From NCBI GenBank assembly GCA_016342285.1, contig JAEINQ010000024.1, positions 16,171-80,170 on the forward strand: a stretch of DNA of 64,000 nt, in the 5' to 3' direction. Made by a program: the position numbers and the translations under genes. Below the pieces are notes generated by a model. That model was not told the DNA's origin. It saw only the letters and a program-made list of their open reading frames with translations, and did not search any database. The stretch is from Desulfobacterales bacterium (GTDB taxonomy: Bacteria; Desulfobacterota; Desulfobacteria; Desulfobacterales; JAEINQ01). Below, piece after piece: positions 17,049-25,975 of this stretch. The stretch's first letter is position 1, and each line of letters begins with the position of its first letter.

Positions 17049-19541
17049 TTAACCGCACTTGGTAAACCCGCAGAAATGGCATTTCTGGCAGCCTTCCTCA
17101 AAACTGACGGTCTGGCCGCACTCGGGGCAGGTTTCCCCCATCAGGCCCCGTCCAGGCCCTTTTTTGGTGCCGTCGCCGTCTTTCATGTAACGCCTTTCCA
17201 GTACCCGTGCGATGGCGTCGGGGATGGAGAGCACCAATCCATCCTCTTGAAAGACCGGATGCTCACCGCCGATTCCCTTGAGTTGGTCGACGATCCGAGA
17301 CAGTTTGATGCCCGACCTTAAGGCCAGGGAAACCAACCGGCCGATGGCCTCGGTCTTTGCCGTGGTGGATCGGCCGGATTTGCCGATGGTTGCAAAGACT
17401 TCAAAGGGGAGTCCGTTGTGTTCGGTAACGGTGATGTAAAGATTGCCAAGGCCGGTTTTAATGCGGGTGGTAAATCCCTCCAGGGTATCCGGCCGGCCGC
17501 GGACCGCGGTCAGAAGCTTGTTTTCCGCATCTTTTTCCCCGCCCGAAACGGAAAGCACCTGATTGGCCTTGCTGCCGTCACGGTAGATGGTGACCCCCTT
17601 GCATCCCAGGTCGTAGGCCATGTCGTAGACCTTCATGACATCTTCCCGGGTTGCTTCGCCGGGCAGGTTGACGGTTTTGGAAACCGCGTTGTCCGTATGC
17701 TTTTGAAAGGCGGCTTGCATGCGCACATGCCATTCGGCGGAGATGTCATGGGCGGTGGCGAATATCGCCCGGATGTCTTCGGGAATACCGTCCATGTGGC
17801 GGACACTGCCGGTCTTGGCGACGGTCTCCATGAATGACTCGGAGTAGAACCCGCGCTTTTTGGCCACTGCCTCGAACCAGGGATTGGCTTCCAGCAGGTG
17901 GTCGTTGTCCATGACGTTGCGGACAAAGCTCAAAGCGAACAGCGGCTCAATACCGCTGGAGCAGTTGGCGATGATGCTCAGGGTTCCCGTGGGGGCGATG
18001 GTGGTGGTGGTGGCGTTTCGAAGGGTGCCGCCGTTGTTTTTTGCGTAGACACTTTGCGGGTAGTTGCCGAAGGCGCCCCGGGCTTCGGCCATGGCCGCGG
18101 AGGCTGCATGGGATTCGGTCTGAATAAAGGACATGACCGTTTCGGCCGCCTCCAGGGCACCCTCGGAATCGTAAGGGATGCCCAATTGGAAAAGCAGATC
18201 GGCAAACCCCATAACCCCTAAGCCGATCTTTCGGTTTCCCTTTACCATGGCGTCGATTTCGGGCAGCGGGTAACGGGACATGTCGATGGTGTTGTCCAGG
18301 AAATGGACCGCCGTCCGGACGGCCTCACCCAGGGCCGGGTAGTCGATGGCCGGCCCGCCGGGGGCGCCCATGGTCACGAATTTGGCCAGGTTGATGGAAC
18401 CGAGGTTGCAGGCCTCATGGGGCAGCAGCGGCTGTTCGCCGCAGGGGTTGGTGCTTTCGATTTCCCCCAGAGCCGGCGTCGGGTTGTCCTGGTTAATCCG
18501 GTCCAAAAAGATGATGCCCGGATCGCCGTTTTCCCATGCGTGGCCCACCAGGGTGGTATAGACCATCCTGGCGTCGAGTTCGCCTGCCTTGGCCCCGGTT
18601 CTCGGGTCGATCAGATCATAGGTCCGGGCGGCCCGGACGGCCTCCATGAAGGTTTCGGACAGTGCAACGGAGATGTTGAAATTGTTCAGATTGCCGTTGT
18701 CCTTCTTGCAGGTGATGAACTCCAGGATGTCCGGATGGTCCACACGGAGGATGGCCATGTTGGCCCCGCGCCGGGTTCCCCCCTGTTTGACCTGCTCCGT
18801 GGCCGTGTTGAAGATTTTCATGAAGGAGACCGGGCCGGAGGCGATGCCGCCGGTGGTGCCCACCATGGAGTTCTTGGGGCGCAGCCGGGAAAAGGAGAAC
18901 CCGGTGCCGCCGCCGGATTTGTGGATGATGGCGGCATCGCGAAGAGAGGTGAAAATGCCTTCCATACTGTCTTTTACCGGCAGAACGAAACAGGCTGCCA
19001 GTTGGCCGAGGCGTCGGCCGGCATTCATCAGGGTAGGCGAGTTGGGCAGAAACCGGCATTCGGCCATGAGGTCGTAAAAGGCCTCTTCCGTGGCTGCCAG
19101 GTCAGCCCCATCATCGTAAAGGGCGTCGGCCTGGGCGATGTGTCGGGCCACCCGGCGGAACATATCCACCGGTGTTTCGACCGGCACGCCATTGTCGTCT
19201 TTTTTCAGATACCGGCGTTCGAGAACCGTTTTGGCGTTTTGGGTCAAGTGCAGGCCGTTTCGAATAAAAATGGACCGGGCCAGGGGGATCGTGGAAGGCG
19301 CACTGACGCCGCTTTCGCTCAGCTTGGCCGTGAGCAGTTCGTCGATGAGGGGTTGGCTGATGTAACGAATGTTCAATTCATCGATGGCCTCCCGCATGAA
19401 CCGGCTGATCCCTTTTGCCTGCTCGGCACCGATGGCGCTTTTCAGGGAGAGCATTTCGGAAAAGCGCTGGTCGTCCCACTGGTAGCTCTCCAGGTCGATG
19501 TTGCCTTCGTCGGTGGCGATGATTTTGGGTTTTTGTTCCAT
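17049..19541 (-). CDS. nrdJ: Adenosylcobalamin-dependent (class II) ribonucleotide reductase
   Basis: An 830-residue NrdJ that reduces ribonucleotides to deoxyribonucleotides with a B12 radical, independent of oxygen. Active-site segments: the conserved Cys in LAACFVLPVKDSMEGIF, the catalytic Cys/Glu in NPCGEQPLLPHEACNLGS, and the phosphate-binding ATTTIAPTGTLS. The C-terminus holds a zinc-ribbon or redox tail (CPECG ... CQKCHFCGFTKCG). No N-terminal ATP-cone is obvious. Start set at 19541 (MEQKPKIIAT), preceded by AAAGGATTG. A pair of NrdR-like boxes lies about 245-290 bases upstream. I looked for a cobalamin riboswitch in the leader and saw none. No other RNR is in the window. Confidence 0.95.
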   Translation of the reverse strand: MEQKPKIIATDEGNIDLESYQWDDQRFSEMLSLKSAIGAEQAKGISRFMREAIDELNIRYISQPLIDELLTAKLSESGVSAPSTIPLARSIFIRNGLHLTQNAKTVLERRYLKKDDNGVPVETPVDMFRRVARHIAQADALYDDGADLAATEEAFYDLMAECRFLPNSPTLMNAGRRLGQLAACFVLPVKDSMEGIFTSLRDAAIIHKSGGGTGFSFSRLRPKNSMVGTTGGIASGPVSFMKIFNTATEQVKQGGTRRGANMAILRVDHPDILEFITCKKDNGNLNNFNISVALSETFMEAVRAARTYDLIDPRTGAKAGELDARMVYTTLVGHAWENGDPGIIFLDRINQDNPTPALGEIESTNPCGEQPLLPHEACNLGSINLAKFVTMGAPGGPAIDYPALGEAVRTAVHFLDNTIDMSRYPLPEIDAMVKGNRKIGLGVMGFADLLFQLGIPYDSEGALEAAETVMSFIQTESHAASAAMAEARGAFGNYPQSVYAKNNGGTLRNATTTTIAPTGTLSIIANCSSGIEPLFALSFVRNVMDNDHLLEANPWFEAVAKKRGFYSESFMETVAKTGSVRHMDGIPEDIRAIFATAHDISAEWHVRMQAAFQKHTDNAVSKTVNLPGEATREDVMKVYDMAYDLGCKGVTIYRDGSKANQVLSVSGGEKDAENKLLTAVRGRPDTLEGFTTRIKTGLGNLYITVTEHNGLPFEVFATIGKSGRSTTAKTEAIGRLVSLALRSGIKLSRIVDQLKGIGGEHPVFQEDGLVLSIPDAIARVLERRYMKDGDGTKKGPGRGLMGETCPECGQTVSFEEGCQKCHFCGFTKCG

Positions 19542-19785
19542 GGGCAATCCTTTTGGCACGGGTATCGCGGGATGCGAAAATCCGTGTCTGGTTAGCAAGT
19601 TGTCCTGAAGATCCGTAAACTTCCGGTAGGCCGGTTTTCGCCTGCGGTCCAACGCGTTCCTCTTGCCTGCGAGGGTGTCTCGAACCGGCGGTGCCGGCAG
19701 GATCGGAAGATTATCCCGACCGGGTGAGATGTGGGGGTCAGGCTGCCGCCGGGCTCATGGCAGGGACGCGTTATTAATGGATCTC

Positions 19786-19833
19786 ATACCATATGTTGTA
19801 TGTCAAGTCGGAATTATTTCCCATATATGCCAT
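19786..19833. promoter_or_regulatory. Candidate tandem NrdR boxes
   Basis: ATACCATATGTTGTAT (19786-19801) matches the NrdR consensus ACACTATATATTGTGT at 12 of 16 positions. A weaker match, TTCCCATATATGCCAT, starts at 19818, exactly 32 bases on; NrdR boxes usually come in pairs about three helical turns apart. It lies between nrdJ (minus) and the sensor gene (plus). Confidence 0.5.
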
Positions 19834-19909
19834 TTCTCCGTTGGTGGCGGAGGGGCGACCGGCGGATTGCCCGGCCCGGGCCGGCTGGGGGGTAGAACTA
19901 TATTGATGC

Positions 19910-19937
19910 TAAAGTGTTTATCGATTTTGGCCGATAT
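19910..19937 (+). promoter_or_regulatory. Candidate sigma-28 (FliA) promoter
   Basis: TAAA at 19910-19913 and GCCGATAT at 19930-19937 with 16 bases between, close to the FliA consensus TAAA-N15-GCCGATAA. It is 67 bases before the ATG of the hybrid receiver gene. Spacing is one base long, so support is moderate. Confidence 0.4.
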
Positions 19938-20003
19938 CCCATGCCATAGAAGCATTTGCCCTGTTCATCGTTAGAAATTTCCGGCCCAGCCAAGGAGATA
20001 CCC

Positions 20004-21071
20004 ATGTCGGCTTTTGAAGAAACCCGCGGAAGATGGTATCTGCAACACGGATTTCGACACCATCTGCTCGTCCTCCAGTCCCTGATTTTTGCCCTTCTCC
20101 TGGCGGTGATTCTGTATATTTTCCAACGAAACGGTGTTGCCCTTGAGGCCTCCCAACTATTGCTGGTGGCCATGGTCCTGTTGTTGGTGCTGGCCGGAAT
20201 GATGAGGCTTTGCCAGCTTTTCGACCGGTTTTTCGGACTTGCCGTGCTGGTGGAGGAAACCGGCATGTCACAAAAAAAAGGGGACGCCGGGCAACCCGAC
20301 GCAGGAGAACCGCGGCAGATCTCTTTTTCGTTCAACCGCCTCATGCAACGGTTCGAAATGGACCTCAATTTTTTGGTCGGTGATATCGCCGAGACCCTGT
20401 CGTCTACCTGTAAAAACATTCGGTTTCAAAAGCGGTTGGCAGCGCATCTACCGGCGGTCGTTGCCGATCCGGGGCAGATGACCCAGGTGATGATGAATGT
20501 GATGCTCAATGCCACTGAGGCCATGGCCAAGGGTGGAGACCTTGTTATCGAGACGGCGCGGGTGACGCCTGCCGATGCCCCTTCAGACGGCTTTCAGACG
20601 GTGCATGAAACCGATGTGCGGCTGATGGTTACCGATACGGGTACGGGGATGGACAGTGCCTCCGAGGCCGACCCCAGAGAAGCGGCAGCCCGAGGGGAGG
20701 CGACGGTGTTGATGGTAGATGACGAGGAAATCGTTCTCGAGGTTGGGGCCATGATGCTTCGCAGCCTGGGATACCGGGTTTTTGAAGCGTCCAATGGCAG
20801 GCAGGCATTGGAAATTATGCGGCGGGAGCAGGACCATATTGATCTGGTTGTTTTGGATATGATCATGCCGGAGATGTCCGGTGAAGCGGTTTTTGAACGC
20901 CTGCGGGCGGTGAAGCCGGGGGTTCGGATTCTGCTCTCCAGTGGGTACGCCCGGGAAGGGCAGGCCGATCAGCTCCTGGCTCGAGGCTGTGACGGTTTCT
21001 TGCAAAAACCCTTTGGACGCGCGGAACTGGGCAAGGCCATATCGGAGATAATCGACGTGGCGGAAGGGTAA
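20004..21071 (+). CDS. Membrane hybrid sensor with truncated ATPase domain and receiver
   Basis: A 355-residue protein. Two membrane helices (about 21-42 and 52-72) are followed by a partial HATPase: DPGQMTQVMMNVMLNATEAM is an N-box and VTDTGTGMD a G1-box. Right after that (DSASEADPRE) comes the linker that normally follows the ATPase in hybrid kinases, then a complete receiver (MVDDEE, VVLDMIMPEMSG, LQKPFG). There is no HisKA domain, and the F, G2 and later parts of the ATPase are missing, so it cannot work as a kinase; it appears to have lost about 75 codons in frame. The receiver may still be phosphorylated by another kinase. Start at 20004 follows AAGGAGA. Confidence 0.8.
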   Translation: MSAFEETRGRWYLQHGFRHHLLVLQSLIFALLLAVILYIFQRNGVALEASQLLLVAMVLLLVLAGMMRLCQLFDRFFGLAVLVEETGMSQKKGDAGQPDAGEPRQISFSFNRLMQRFEMDLNFLVGDIAETLSSTCKNIRFQKRLAAHLPAVVADPGQMTQVMMNVMLNATEAMAKGGDLVIETARVTPADAPSDGFQTVHETDVRLMVTDTGTGMDSASEADPREAAARGEATVLMVDDEEIVLEVGAMMLRSLGYRVFEASNGRQALEIMRREQDHIDLVVLDMIMPEMSGEAVFERLRAVKPGVRILLSSGYAREGQADQLLARGCDGFLQKPFGRAELGKAISEIIDVAEG

Positions 21072-21115
21072 ATAATCCCGGTCCAGGGGACCTGGGTCTT
21101 CGGGTTGCCCTGGCA

Positions 21116-23059
21116 TTAAGCTTCGTACATCTGATCAATTTTTCCAGCATAGTCTTCGACGATCACCCGCTTTTTGGTTTTCTGGGTCGGTGTGATGCGG
21201 CCGTTTTCCTCGGTGAAGCGATCGGCAATAATGGTGTAACGTTTGATTTTCTCCCAGTGTTCCAACCTTTCGTTGGCCGCCTGCACCTCCTGGTCGATCA
21301 TCTCCCGCAGCAGGGAATGGTCGATGAAATCGTCTCCGACCGCGGTGTAAATCGGCACGCCGGTGGCCTTGGACCATCGGATTCGGCCCTTGTCATAGGC
21401 AATGCCTTTCTTGTCGAACAGGTCGATGAAGGTGCCAAAATTGGGCACGATGAGCGCTGAAATGAAATTTCGCTCGTCGCCGATCACAAAAACCTGCTCG
21501 ATCACGCTGCTGGTTGAAAACAGGCCCTCGATCTTGGCCGGGGCGATGTTTTTCCCTACAGCGGTGCAGATGATCGCTTTCTTTCGGTCCACGAGGCGAA
21601 AATAGCCGTCATCGCTGAATTCCACCAGGTCCCCGGTTCGAAACCAGCCGTCCTCGGTGAACACCTGTGCATTTTCCTCCGGCAGATTGAGGTACCCCTT
21701 GAACACCCCGGCGCCGGAGATTTCCAGTTCGCCGTCGGCGGCGATCCTCGACCATCCGCCATTGGCGTTGCAGCCGATGTATCCCGGCTTGCATGCGCCC
21801 AGGGGGTTAAGGATGCAGGCGTTACAGCTTTCCGTTGATCCGTATCCTTCCACCACGGCCAGGCCGATGGTGTAATAGAATTCGAGCAGTTCCGGTGCAA
21901 TGGCGGCACTGGCCGAAAAGGCGAAGCGGAAACGGTTGCCGAAAAGTCCCCGGATTTTGTCAAACAGCCGGTCAGCGATCCGGAATTTCAAACGCAGCCA
22001 GGGCGATAGACGTCCGGCCAGATCCAGGGTCGGCGACATGTCGTAACGGCCGAGTTCGTCTCTTCGATGCTTTTTTGCCGCTTCCCCGACACCGAGGGCC
22101 CAGTCGAAAATCGCTCGGCCCAGACGGCTTTGCGCCATTTTTTGCTGAAAGGTGATGTAAATTTTTTCATACAGGCGGGGCACACAGTTGATCCAGGTGG
22201 GGTTGTATTTTTGCATATCCTCCAACAGGGTGCCCGGCTTGTCCGCATAGGCGATGGACGCTCCCCGCAGAACGGCCAGCATCTGGCAGGAGCCTCGTTC
22301 GAAGATGTGGGCCAGGGGCAGAAAACAGAGGGTGCGGTCGTTTTCATCCACCACCATGCCGTTGCGCTCAAAGGATTCGATCACCCCTTCCAGGCGCGAC
22401 GAGATGCTCCACTGGGTCAGGGGAACGCCTTTGCTGCGTCCGCTGGTCCCGGATGTGTACAAAATCGTGCAGATATCTTCCAGGCCGACCCCCTGACGCC
22501 GCTGGGTGAGCACACCCGGATTGGCTTGTTCCCAGGCCTTGCCTTGTTCGATCAGTTCCCCAAGTCCGATGACCGGCTCATCAACGCTGCGAAACGCCAG
22601 GTCCATAACAATGATTTTTTCAAGGATCGGTGGATCTTTCAGAAAGGGTCGAACGCTTTCCAGAATGGCTTCGTCTCCGGCAAACAGGACGTGACAGTCG
22701 GCATCGTTTAGAATATAGGCCACTTCGCCGCTGGAAAGGGTTGGATAAATGGCCACGCTGGTTGCCCCGCTGCAGGTCAGGGCCAGGTCCACCTGGGTCC
22801 AGTGGGCGCCCGAAGGGGCCATGATAGCCACCCGGTCTTTTTGCTTCAAGCCCAGACTCAACAGGCCAGAGCCGATTGCTTCGGCCCGCCGCCGTAAGGC
22901 GGACCATGTCATGCGGCCGTGGTGGTCTTCGTGATACAGAGCGGGGTTGAAGAGTTGGGCGGTTCGGTCCGGGAACCGGTCGCAGGTTTCATAAAAAGAC
23001 TGGGGAATGGTCTTGAGTTCCTTTTCCATCCAGCGCCAGGATTCCTTGATCTCAACCAT
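21116..23059 (-). CDS. Long-chain acyl-CoA synthetase (AMP-forming)
   Basis: A 647-residue ANL ligase of the long FadD/ACSL class. Motifs: LYTSGTSGRSKG (A3), EGYGSTESCN (A5), FRTGDLVEFSDDGYFRLVDRKK (A7/A8) and GRITPTQKTKKR near the C-terminus. The N-terminal part and length match eukaryotic-like long-chain synthetases found in many Desulfobacterota. Start set at 23059 (MVEIKESWRW) with GGAGG seven bases upstream. It is the third such enzyme in the window and is not linked to the other two. Substrate unknown. Confidence 0.93.
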   Translation of the reverse strand: MVEIKESWRWMEKELKTIPQSFYETCDRFPDRTAQLFNPALYHEDHHGRMTWSALRRRAEAIGSGLLSLGLKQKDRVAIMAPSGAHWTQVDLALTCSGATSVAIYPTLSSGEVAYILNDADCHVLFAGDEAILESVRPFLKDPPILEKIIVMDLAFRSVDEPVIGLGELIEQGKAWEQANPGVLTQRRQGVGLEDICTILYTSGTSGRSKGVPLTQWSISSRLEGVIESFERNGMVVDENDRTLCFLPLAHIFERGSCQMLAVLRGASIAYADKPGTLLEDMQKYNPTWINCVPRLYEKIYITFQQKMAQSRLGRAIFDWALGVGEAAKKHRRDELGRYDMSPTLDLAGRLSPWLRLKFRIADRLFDKIRGLFGNRFRFAFSASAAIAPELLEFYYTIGLAVVEGYGSTESCNACILNPLGACKPGYIGCNANGGWSRIAADGELEISGAGVFKGYLNLPEENAQVFTEDGWFRTGDLVEFSDDGYFRLVDRKKAIICTAVGKNIAPAKIEGLFSTSSVIEQVFVIGDERNFISALIVPNFGTFIDLFDKKGIAYDKGRIRWSKATGVPIYTAVGDDFIDHSLLREMIDQEVQAANERLEHWEKIKRYTIIADRFTEENGRITPTQKTKKRVIVEDYAGKIDQMYEA

Positions 23060-23299
23060 TAACATTCCTCCAAGGCCATCAAGCGGCAATCTCGATTGTA
23101 TAGCGGTCTCCCATGGTTGCTTCCCGCTCAGTTGAAGCCGGCAGGTTTTCCAGAAACCGCCACGTGGGGTCACTGACACAAAATGAAAGTGATTCTTAAA
23201 AATCAAGCAATCTTTTCTTAATGCGCCTCCTCAGAAATAGCAAATCTTTTTGCCGATTGCCGAAACGCCCTGCTTGACCGGGGGGGTGGGGGGGGGCTT

Positions 23300-23465
23300 G
23301 TCAGGCCCCTGGTGGCTCACTCTAACTTGAAGCCACCACTTTAAGTGGTGGATCCGGAAAGGTTTGCCCGTTCCGGGGGAGAGAAGGTCTAAGTGGATAT
23401 TGGACATTGAGCCCCCCTGTGGGGGACCTCCTGAGGCCACCCGCTCTACGGGTGGGCCTCGCTTT
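23300..23465. repeat. REP-like family B copy 2 with CCACCACTT hairpin
   Basis: The part at 23393-23463 carries GGATATTGGACATTGAG, a CCCCCC-GGGGG stem, CTGAGGCCACCCGCT and a CACCC-GGGTG stem. Just before it, CCACCACTTTAAGTGGTGG forms a second perfect hairpin; the same pairing of elements is seen, inverted, at 46.25-46.39 kb. It ends a few bases past the small gene's stop codon. Confidence 0.72.
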
Positions 23466-23471
23466 TTCCCG

Positions 23472-23723
23472 TCAGTCCCCATCAGCGGCTTTTCGGGCCG
23501 CAAGCGCCATGGCCACCTGATCCTTCCACTGGGTCGCCGACAAGGCCCAGCGACGGCGCTGGTCGGGGTCCGGGTCCCGATGGAAGGCCGAGCGCAGTTC
23601 GCCGACGCTCATGCAGTCGTAGCAGTATGCCGCAAAGGAGTCGTCCCGGAGAAAGACCGAGGGGCTGGTCTCAGGGGATCGGAATATCAGGGCTTTCAAG
23701 TCATCGAGGGTATCGGCATACAT
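23472..23723 (-). CDS. Small hypothetical protein
   Basis: An 83-residue acidic soluble protein (MYADTLDDLKALIF...) with two cysteines in a YCYDCMSV motif and a tryptophan/alanine-rich helical C-terminus. I do not recognise a family. A GAGGAC sequence lies about 10 bases before the ATG. Downstream of the TIGR04076-like gene (gap 226 bases) and in the same direction. Reading frame and codon bias look like those of neighbouring genes, which is why I keep it. Confidence 0.55.
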   Translation of the reverse strand: MYADTLDDLKALIFRSPETSPSVFLRDDSFAAYCYDCMSVGELRSAFHRDPDPDQRRRWALSATQWKDQVAMALAARKAADGD

Positions 23724-23949
23724 GGGATCTGTCGGTCCTCACTTCCAAAGGGCGATCTGCGCGTCAATAAAGCCGTTTGAAGCCACGGAAAGAAAGCGGC
23801 CATTTGAGCGCATCCGTGCCGTTTCTCCCAAAGCCATTCAGGGGGGGAAGATAGATGATAATGACTTGGAGGTCAATGGGCGTGGAATCTTTACGGGGAG
23901 GATGGGTGGGCGGTCGGCGTCAGACGGCGACCGCCGCCTTCCCGTCTGT

Positions 23950-24390
23950 TCAGCTTTCCGGTGGGGTTTTCATCTTGCGATCCTTCATGGAAAATTCCAG
24001 GACGATCTGTCCCCATCCGCCGCAGCGGATTCCGACGTCGTGGCAGGCCACCCGTTTGAAACGCATGCCGTTGGGGTCGGCACCGGCGTAAAAGAGTTCG
24101 TTTCCGGCATGCACCGCAGAGGCAAACGCCTTGAGGGCATAAACGCAGATCCGCTTCGGTCCGCGGGTGGTCAACAGATTTCCGGCCCCGTCAAAATAGA
24201 ACCGGTCCCCCACGCGGTGACGGCTGTTGCAGCCGTGGGAATGGACCACTTCGGCGATGATGGTCTGATTCATCAGTTCCGGGGCCTTGTCCATCACTTC
24301 CTGGTTTCTCGGGTTCTTTTCAAAGAGGGAAATTTCTTCGTCGCTGTAGCCTAAATGGTCCTGAATCAAACGGGACAGGGCTGGGTCCAT
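23950..24390 (-). CDS. TIGR04076 family protein
   Basis: A 146-residue protein whose second half has the pattern of the TIGR04076 family: a short beta strand with HSHGCNSRHRVGDRFYFD, then KRICVYALKAFASAV and conserved cysteines in VACHDVGIRCGGWGQIVLEF. The family is common in anaerobes and its role is unknown. AAGGAG sits nine bases before the ATG. It is downstream of the ECF sigma factor gene, with a REP element between, so it may belong to the same transcript. Confidence 0.72.
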   Translation of the reverse strand: MDPALSRLIQDHLGYSDEEISLFEKNPRNQEVMDKAPELMNQTIIAEVVHSHGCNSRHRVGDRFYFDGAGNLLTTRGPKRICVYALKAFASAVHAGNELFYAGADPNGMRFKRVACHDVGIRCGGWGQIVLEFSMKDRKMKTPPES

Positions 24391-24410
24391 GGTGGGCTCC
24401 TTCTTGTCTA

Positions 24411-24480
24411 TGGATATTAATCATTTTACCCTTCTCTGGGGGGCTTCTTGAGGCCACCCGCTCTTCGGGTAGAGACTCAC
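24411..24480 (+). repeat. REP-like family B, copy 3
   Basis: GGATATTAATCATT, a CCCTTCTCTGGGGGG stem-loop, TTCTTGAGGCCACCCGCT and a degenerate ACCCG-CGGGT stem. It overlaps the last codons and stop of the sigma factor gene by a few bases. Confidence 0.68.
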
Positions 24481-25289
24481 GGATGGCCTGGCGTTGCCAG
24501 CAAACGCTTGACCATCGGGGCAAAGGCCTCTGGCGGACGTCGCGGCGGATAGGTATCAAAGAGTGTGGCGATGCGTTGGAGATCATTGAGATTCGCCATC
24601 CGGTCTTCCAGGCCTTTGCCCACAGGGGCAAAAAAGATTCGGCCGGCGTAAGCGGGGTGTTTCGGATCGATCCAGCCTTTTTTTACGTCACTGGGAAGCT
24701 GCCGGGTGCATTGACAAGGGTTTTGTGGATCGATCAGGCCGCAGTTTTTTTTCATAAAACGGCGCACCCGGGTCCGTCCCCGGGACAGGCGCTGCCTGAA
24801 GGCGGCCGGGGTGATGTCAAGAATGAAGGCCCCTTCTACGCCGGTGACGCCGAAGATATCCCCCAGTACAAAGGCGAGTCGCAGGTCGCGGTTGAGGCAG
24901 ACCAGAATCGCCTGCATGCAGTTGGACCGAAGTTCGTCCACCAGCAGGTGCTGCTCCGGGCTGGCCGTTTCGCGGGCCGTGCCCTGTCTCTCGATACCCT
25001 CCTCGAAGACCTCAAAGGAGAGACCCATTTGTTCGATCTTTCGCTGCCGCGTGGTGAGCAGGTGATTGGCCGCGATACGGTAGACCCAGGTGTAAAATGC
25101 GCTTTCTCCGCGAAAGCTGCCCATGCGGGTGATGACTTTGATGAGAATCTCCTGGGCCGCATCCTCGGCATCACTGGGGTGTCCAAGCATGCGAAGGGCC
25201 AACTCGTAGACCTTGCCCTGAATCCCTTCAACGATGGTCGCCAGGGCCTGCCGGTTTCCCGCCTGTGCCCGGATTACCTCTGTTTCCAT
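24477..25289 (-). CDS. ECF-type RNA polymerase sigma factor with Cys-bearing C-terminal extension
   Basis: A 270-residue sigma-70-family factor. Region 2 has LGHPSDAEDAAQEILIKV and FRGESAFYTWVYRIAANHLL; region 4 follows (ILDITPAAFRQRLSRGRTRVRRFM). After region 4 there are about 85 extra residues that begin with a cysteine cluster (CGLIDPQNPCQC) and end in a helical region; such tails can regulate the factor, perhaps through metal or redox state. No anti-sigma gene is adjacent. I prefer the second Met at 25289, where GGGAGA is five bases upstream, over Met at 25301. A possible autoregulated promoter and a direct repeat lie upstream. Confidence 0.85.
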   Translation of the reverse strand: METEVIRAQAGNRQALATIVEGIQGKVYELALRMLGHPSDAEDAAQEILIKVITRMGSFRGESAFYTWVYRIAANHLLTTRQRKIEQMGLSFEVFEEGIERQGTARETASPEQHLLVDELRSNCMQAILVCLNRDLRLAFVLGDIFGVTGVEGAFILDITPAAFRQRLSRGRTRVRRFMKKNCGLIDPQNPCQCTRQLPSDVKKGWIDPKHPAYAGRIFFAPVGKGLEDRMANLNDLQRIATLFDTYPPRRPPEAFAPMVKRLLATPGHP

Positions 25290-25364
25290 GGGGTCTCCCA
25301 TGTTTTGGTTTGAATCGGACGCTTTGTCCCGGTTCGGCGCGGTTCGTTCCGGGACGTCGCTTTG

Positions 25365-25420
25365 GATTTTTTACAGGTTAGACCCATTGAAAACGAAACT
25401 GTGACATGATTTTTTACAGG
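25365..25420 (-). promoter_or_regulatory. Direct repeat and candidate ECF-type promoter for the sigma factor gene
   Basis: CCTGTAAAAAATC occurs twice (minus-strand reading; 25365-25377 and 25408-25420), 43 bases apart. Between them TGTCAC (25401-25406) and GTCTAA (25378-25383) are 17 bases apart, resembling ECF -35/-10 elements. The layout would suit autoregulation or an activator, but no experiment supports it. Confidence 0.35.
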
Positions 25421-25470
25421 CTTGGTCACTTTAGACCGCCAGGGTCACGCCACACGGGTCGGGGTCGGCA

Positions 25471-25528
25471 ACCAGCCCCTTTGCGGGGCAACCCATGGAC
25501 AAGTCCGCTGGCGTGGAATCTTTGCCGG
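25471..25528 (-). repeat. REP-like family A, copy 4
   Basis: Minus-strand reading: AAAGATTCCACGCC, then TTGTCCATGGGTTGCCCC and a GCCCC-GGGGC stem. It is a diverged member of the family seen at 8.5, 29.1, 36.9 and 42.8 kb. Confidence 0.55.
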
Positions 25529-25552
25529 TAAAGGGGAAAATCCTGTTACCCA

Positions 25553-25819
25553 TCAACCCAGGTGGCGCCGCATGCGCTGTTCCCACAGCGTTGCATCCAA
25601 AACGCAGATGTCTCCCTGATCGTCGCGGGTGGCGATGACCTTGCCAAACCGGTTCGGGTCAAGATTCGGGCAGGCGATGCCCTCCCATTGGGAAAAATTC
25701 GGCTGTGGTGCGATAAACTGATCCAGTTTATCGGCAGACACGGTGACGCTAAGGCCCGCGTCCGGCAGGATGATGAAGTCGATCTCTTTTCGGCTATCGT
25801 GGACGAAATAGGCTATCAT
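25553..25819 (-). CDS. Small hypothetical protein
   Basis: An 88-residue soluble protein (MIAYFVHDSRKEID...) with a short beta-rich start and a C-terminal basic helix (LWEQRMRRHLG). I do not recognise the family. Met at 25819 is preceded by AAGGAGG, a very good ribosome site, which supports the short start rather than the longer frame. It follows the ATP synthase Fo genes in the same direction after 156 bases, so it may be the last gene of that transcript or separate. Confidence 0.6.
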   Translation of the reverse strand: MIAYFVHDSRKEIDFIILPDAGLSVTVSADKLDQFIAPQPNFSQWEGIACPNLDPNRFGKVIATRDDQGDICVLDATLWEQRMRRHLG

Positions 25820-25975
25820 GGCTGGCCTCCTTTCCTTGAGCGGCCGGGCGGCACTGGCCGTCTCCGGGCGTTCGGGTATTGGATCGGTTCTTGGATAAAA
25901 AATCATAATACATGAACGCACGGTTGGCGAGGTCCAACAGCCCAATTGGTTGGGGGGGGGCGGCAGGGCAGGCAC

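Noticed and set aside
19542..19785. Cobalamin riboswitch before nrdJ
   Set aside because: I looked for a B12-box-like sequence in the leader and did not see one; an Rfam search would settle it.
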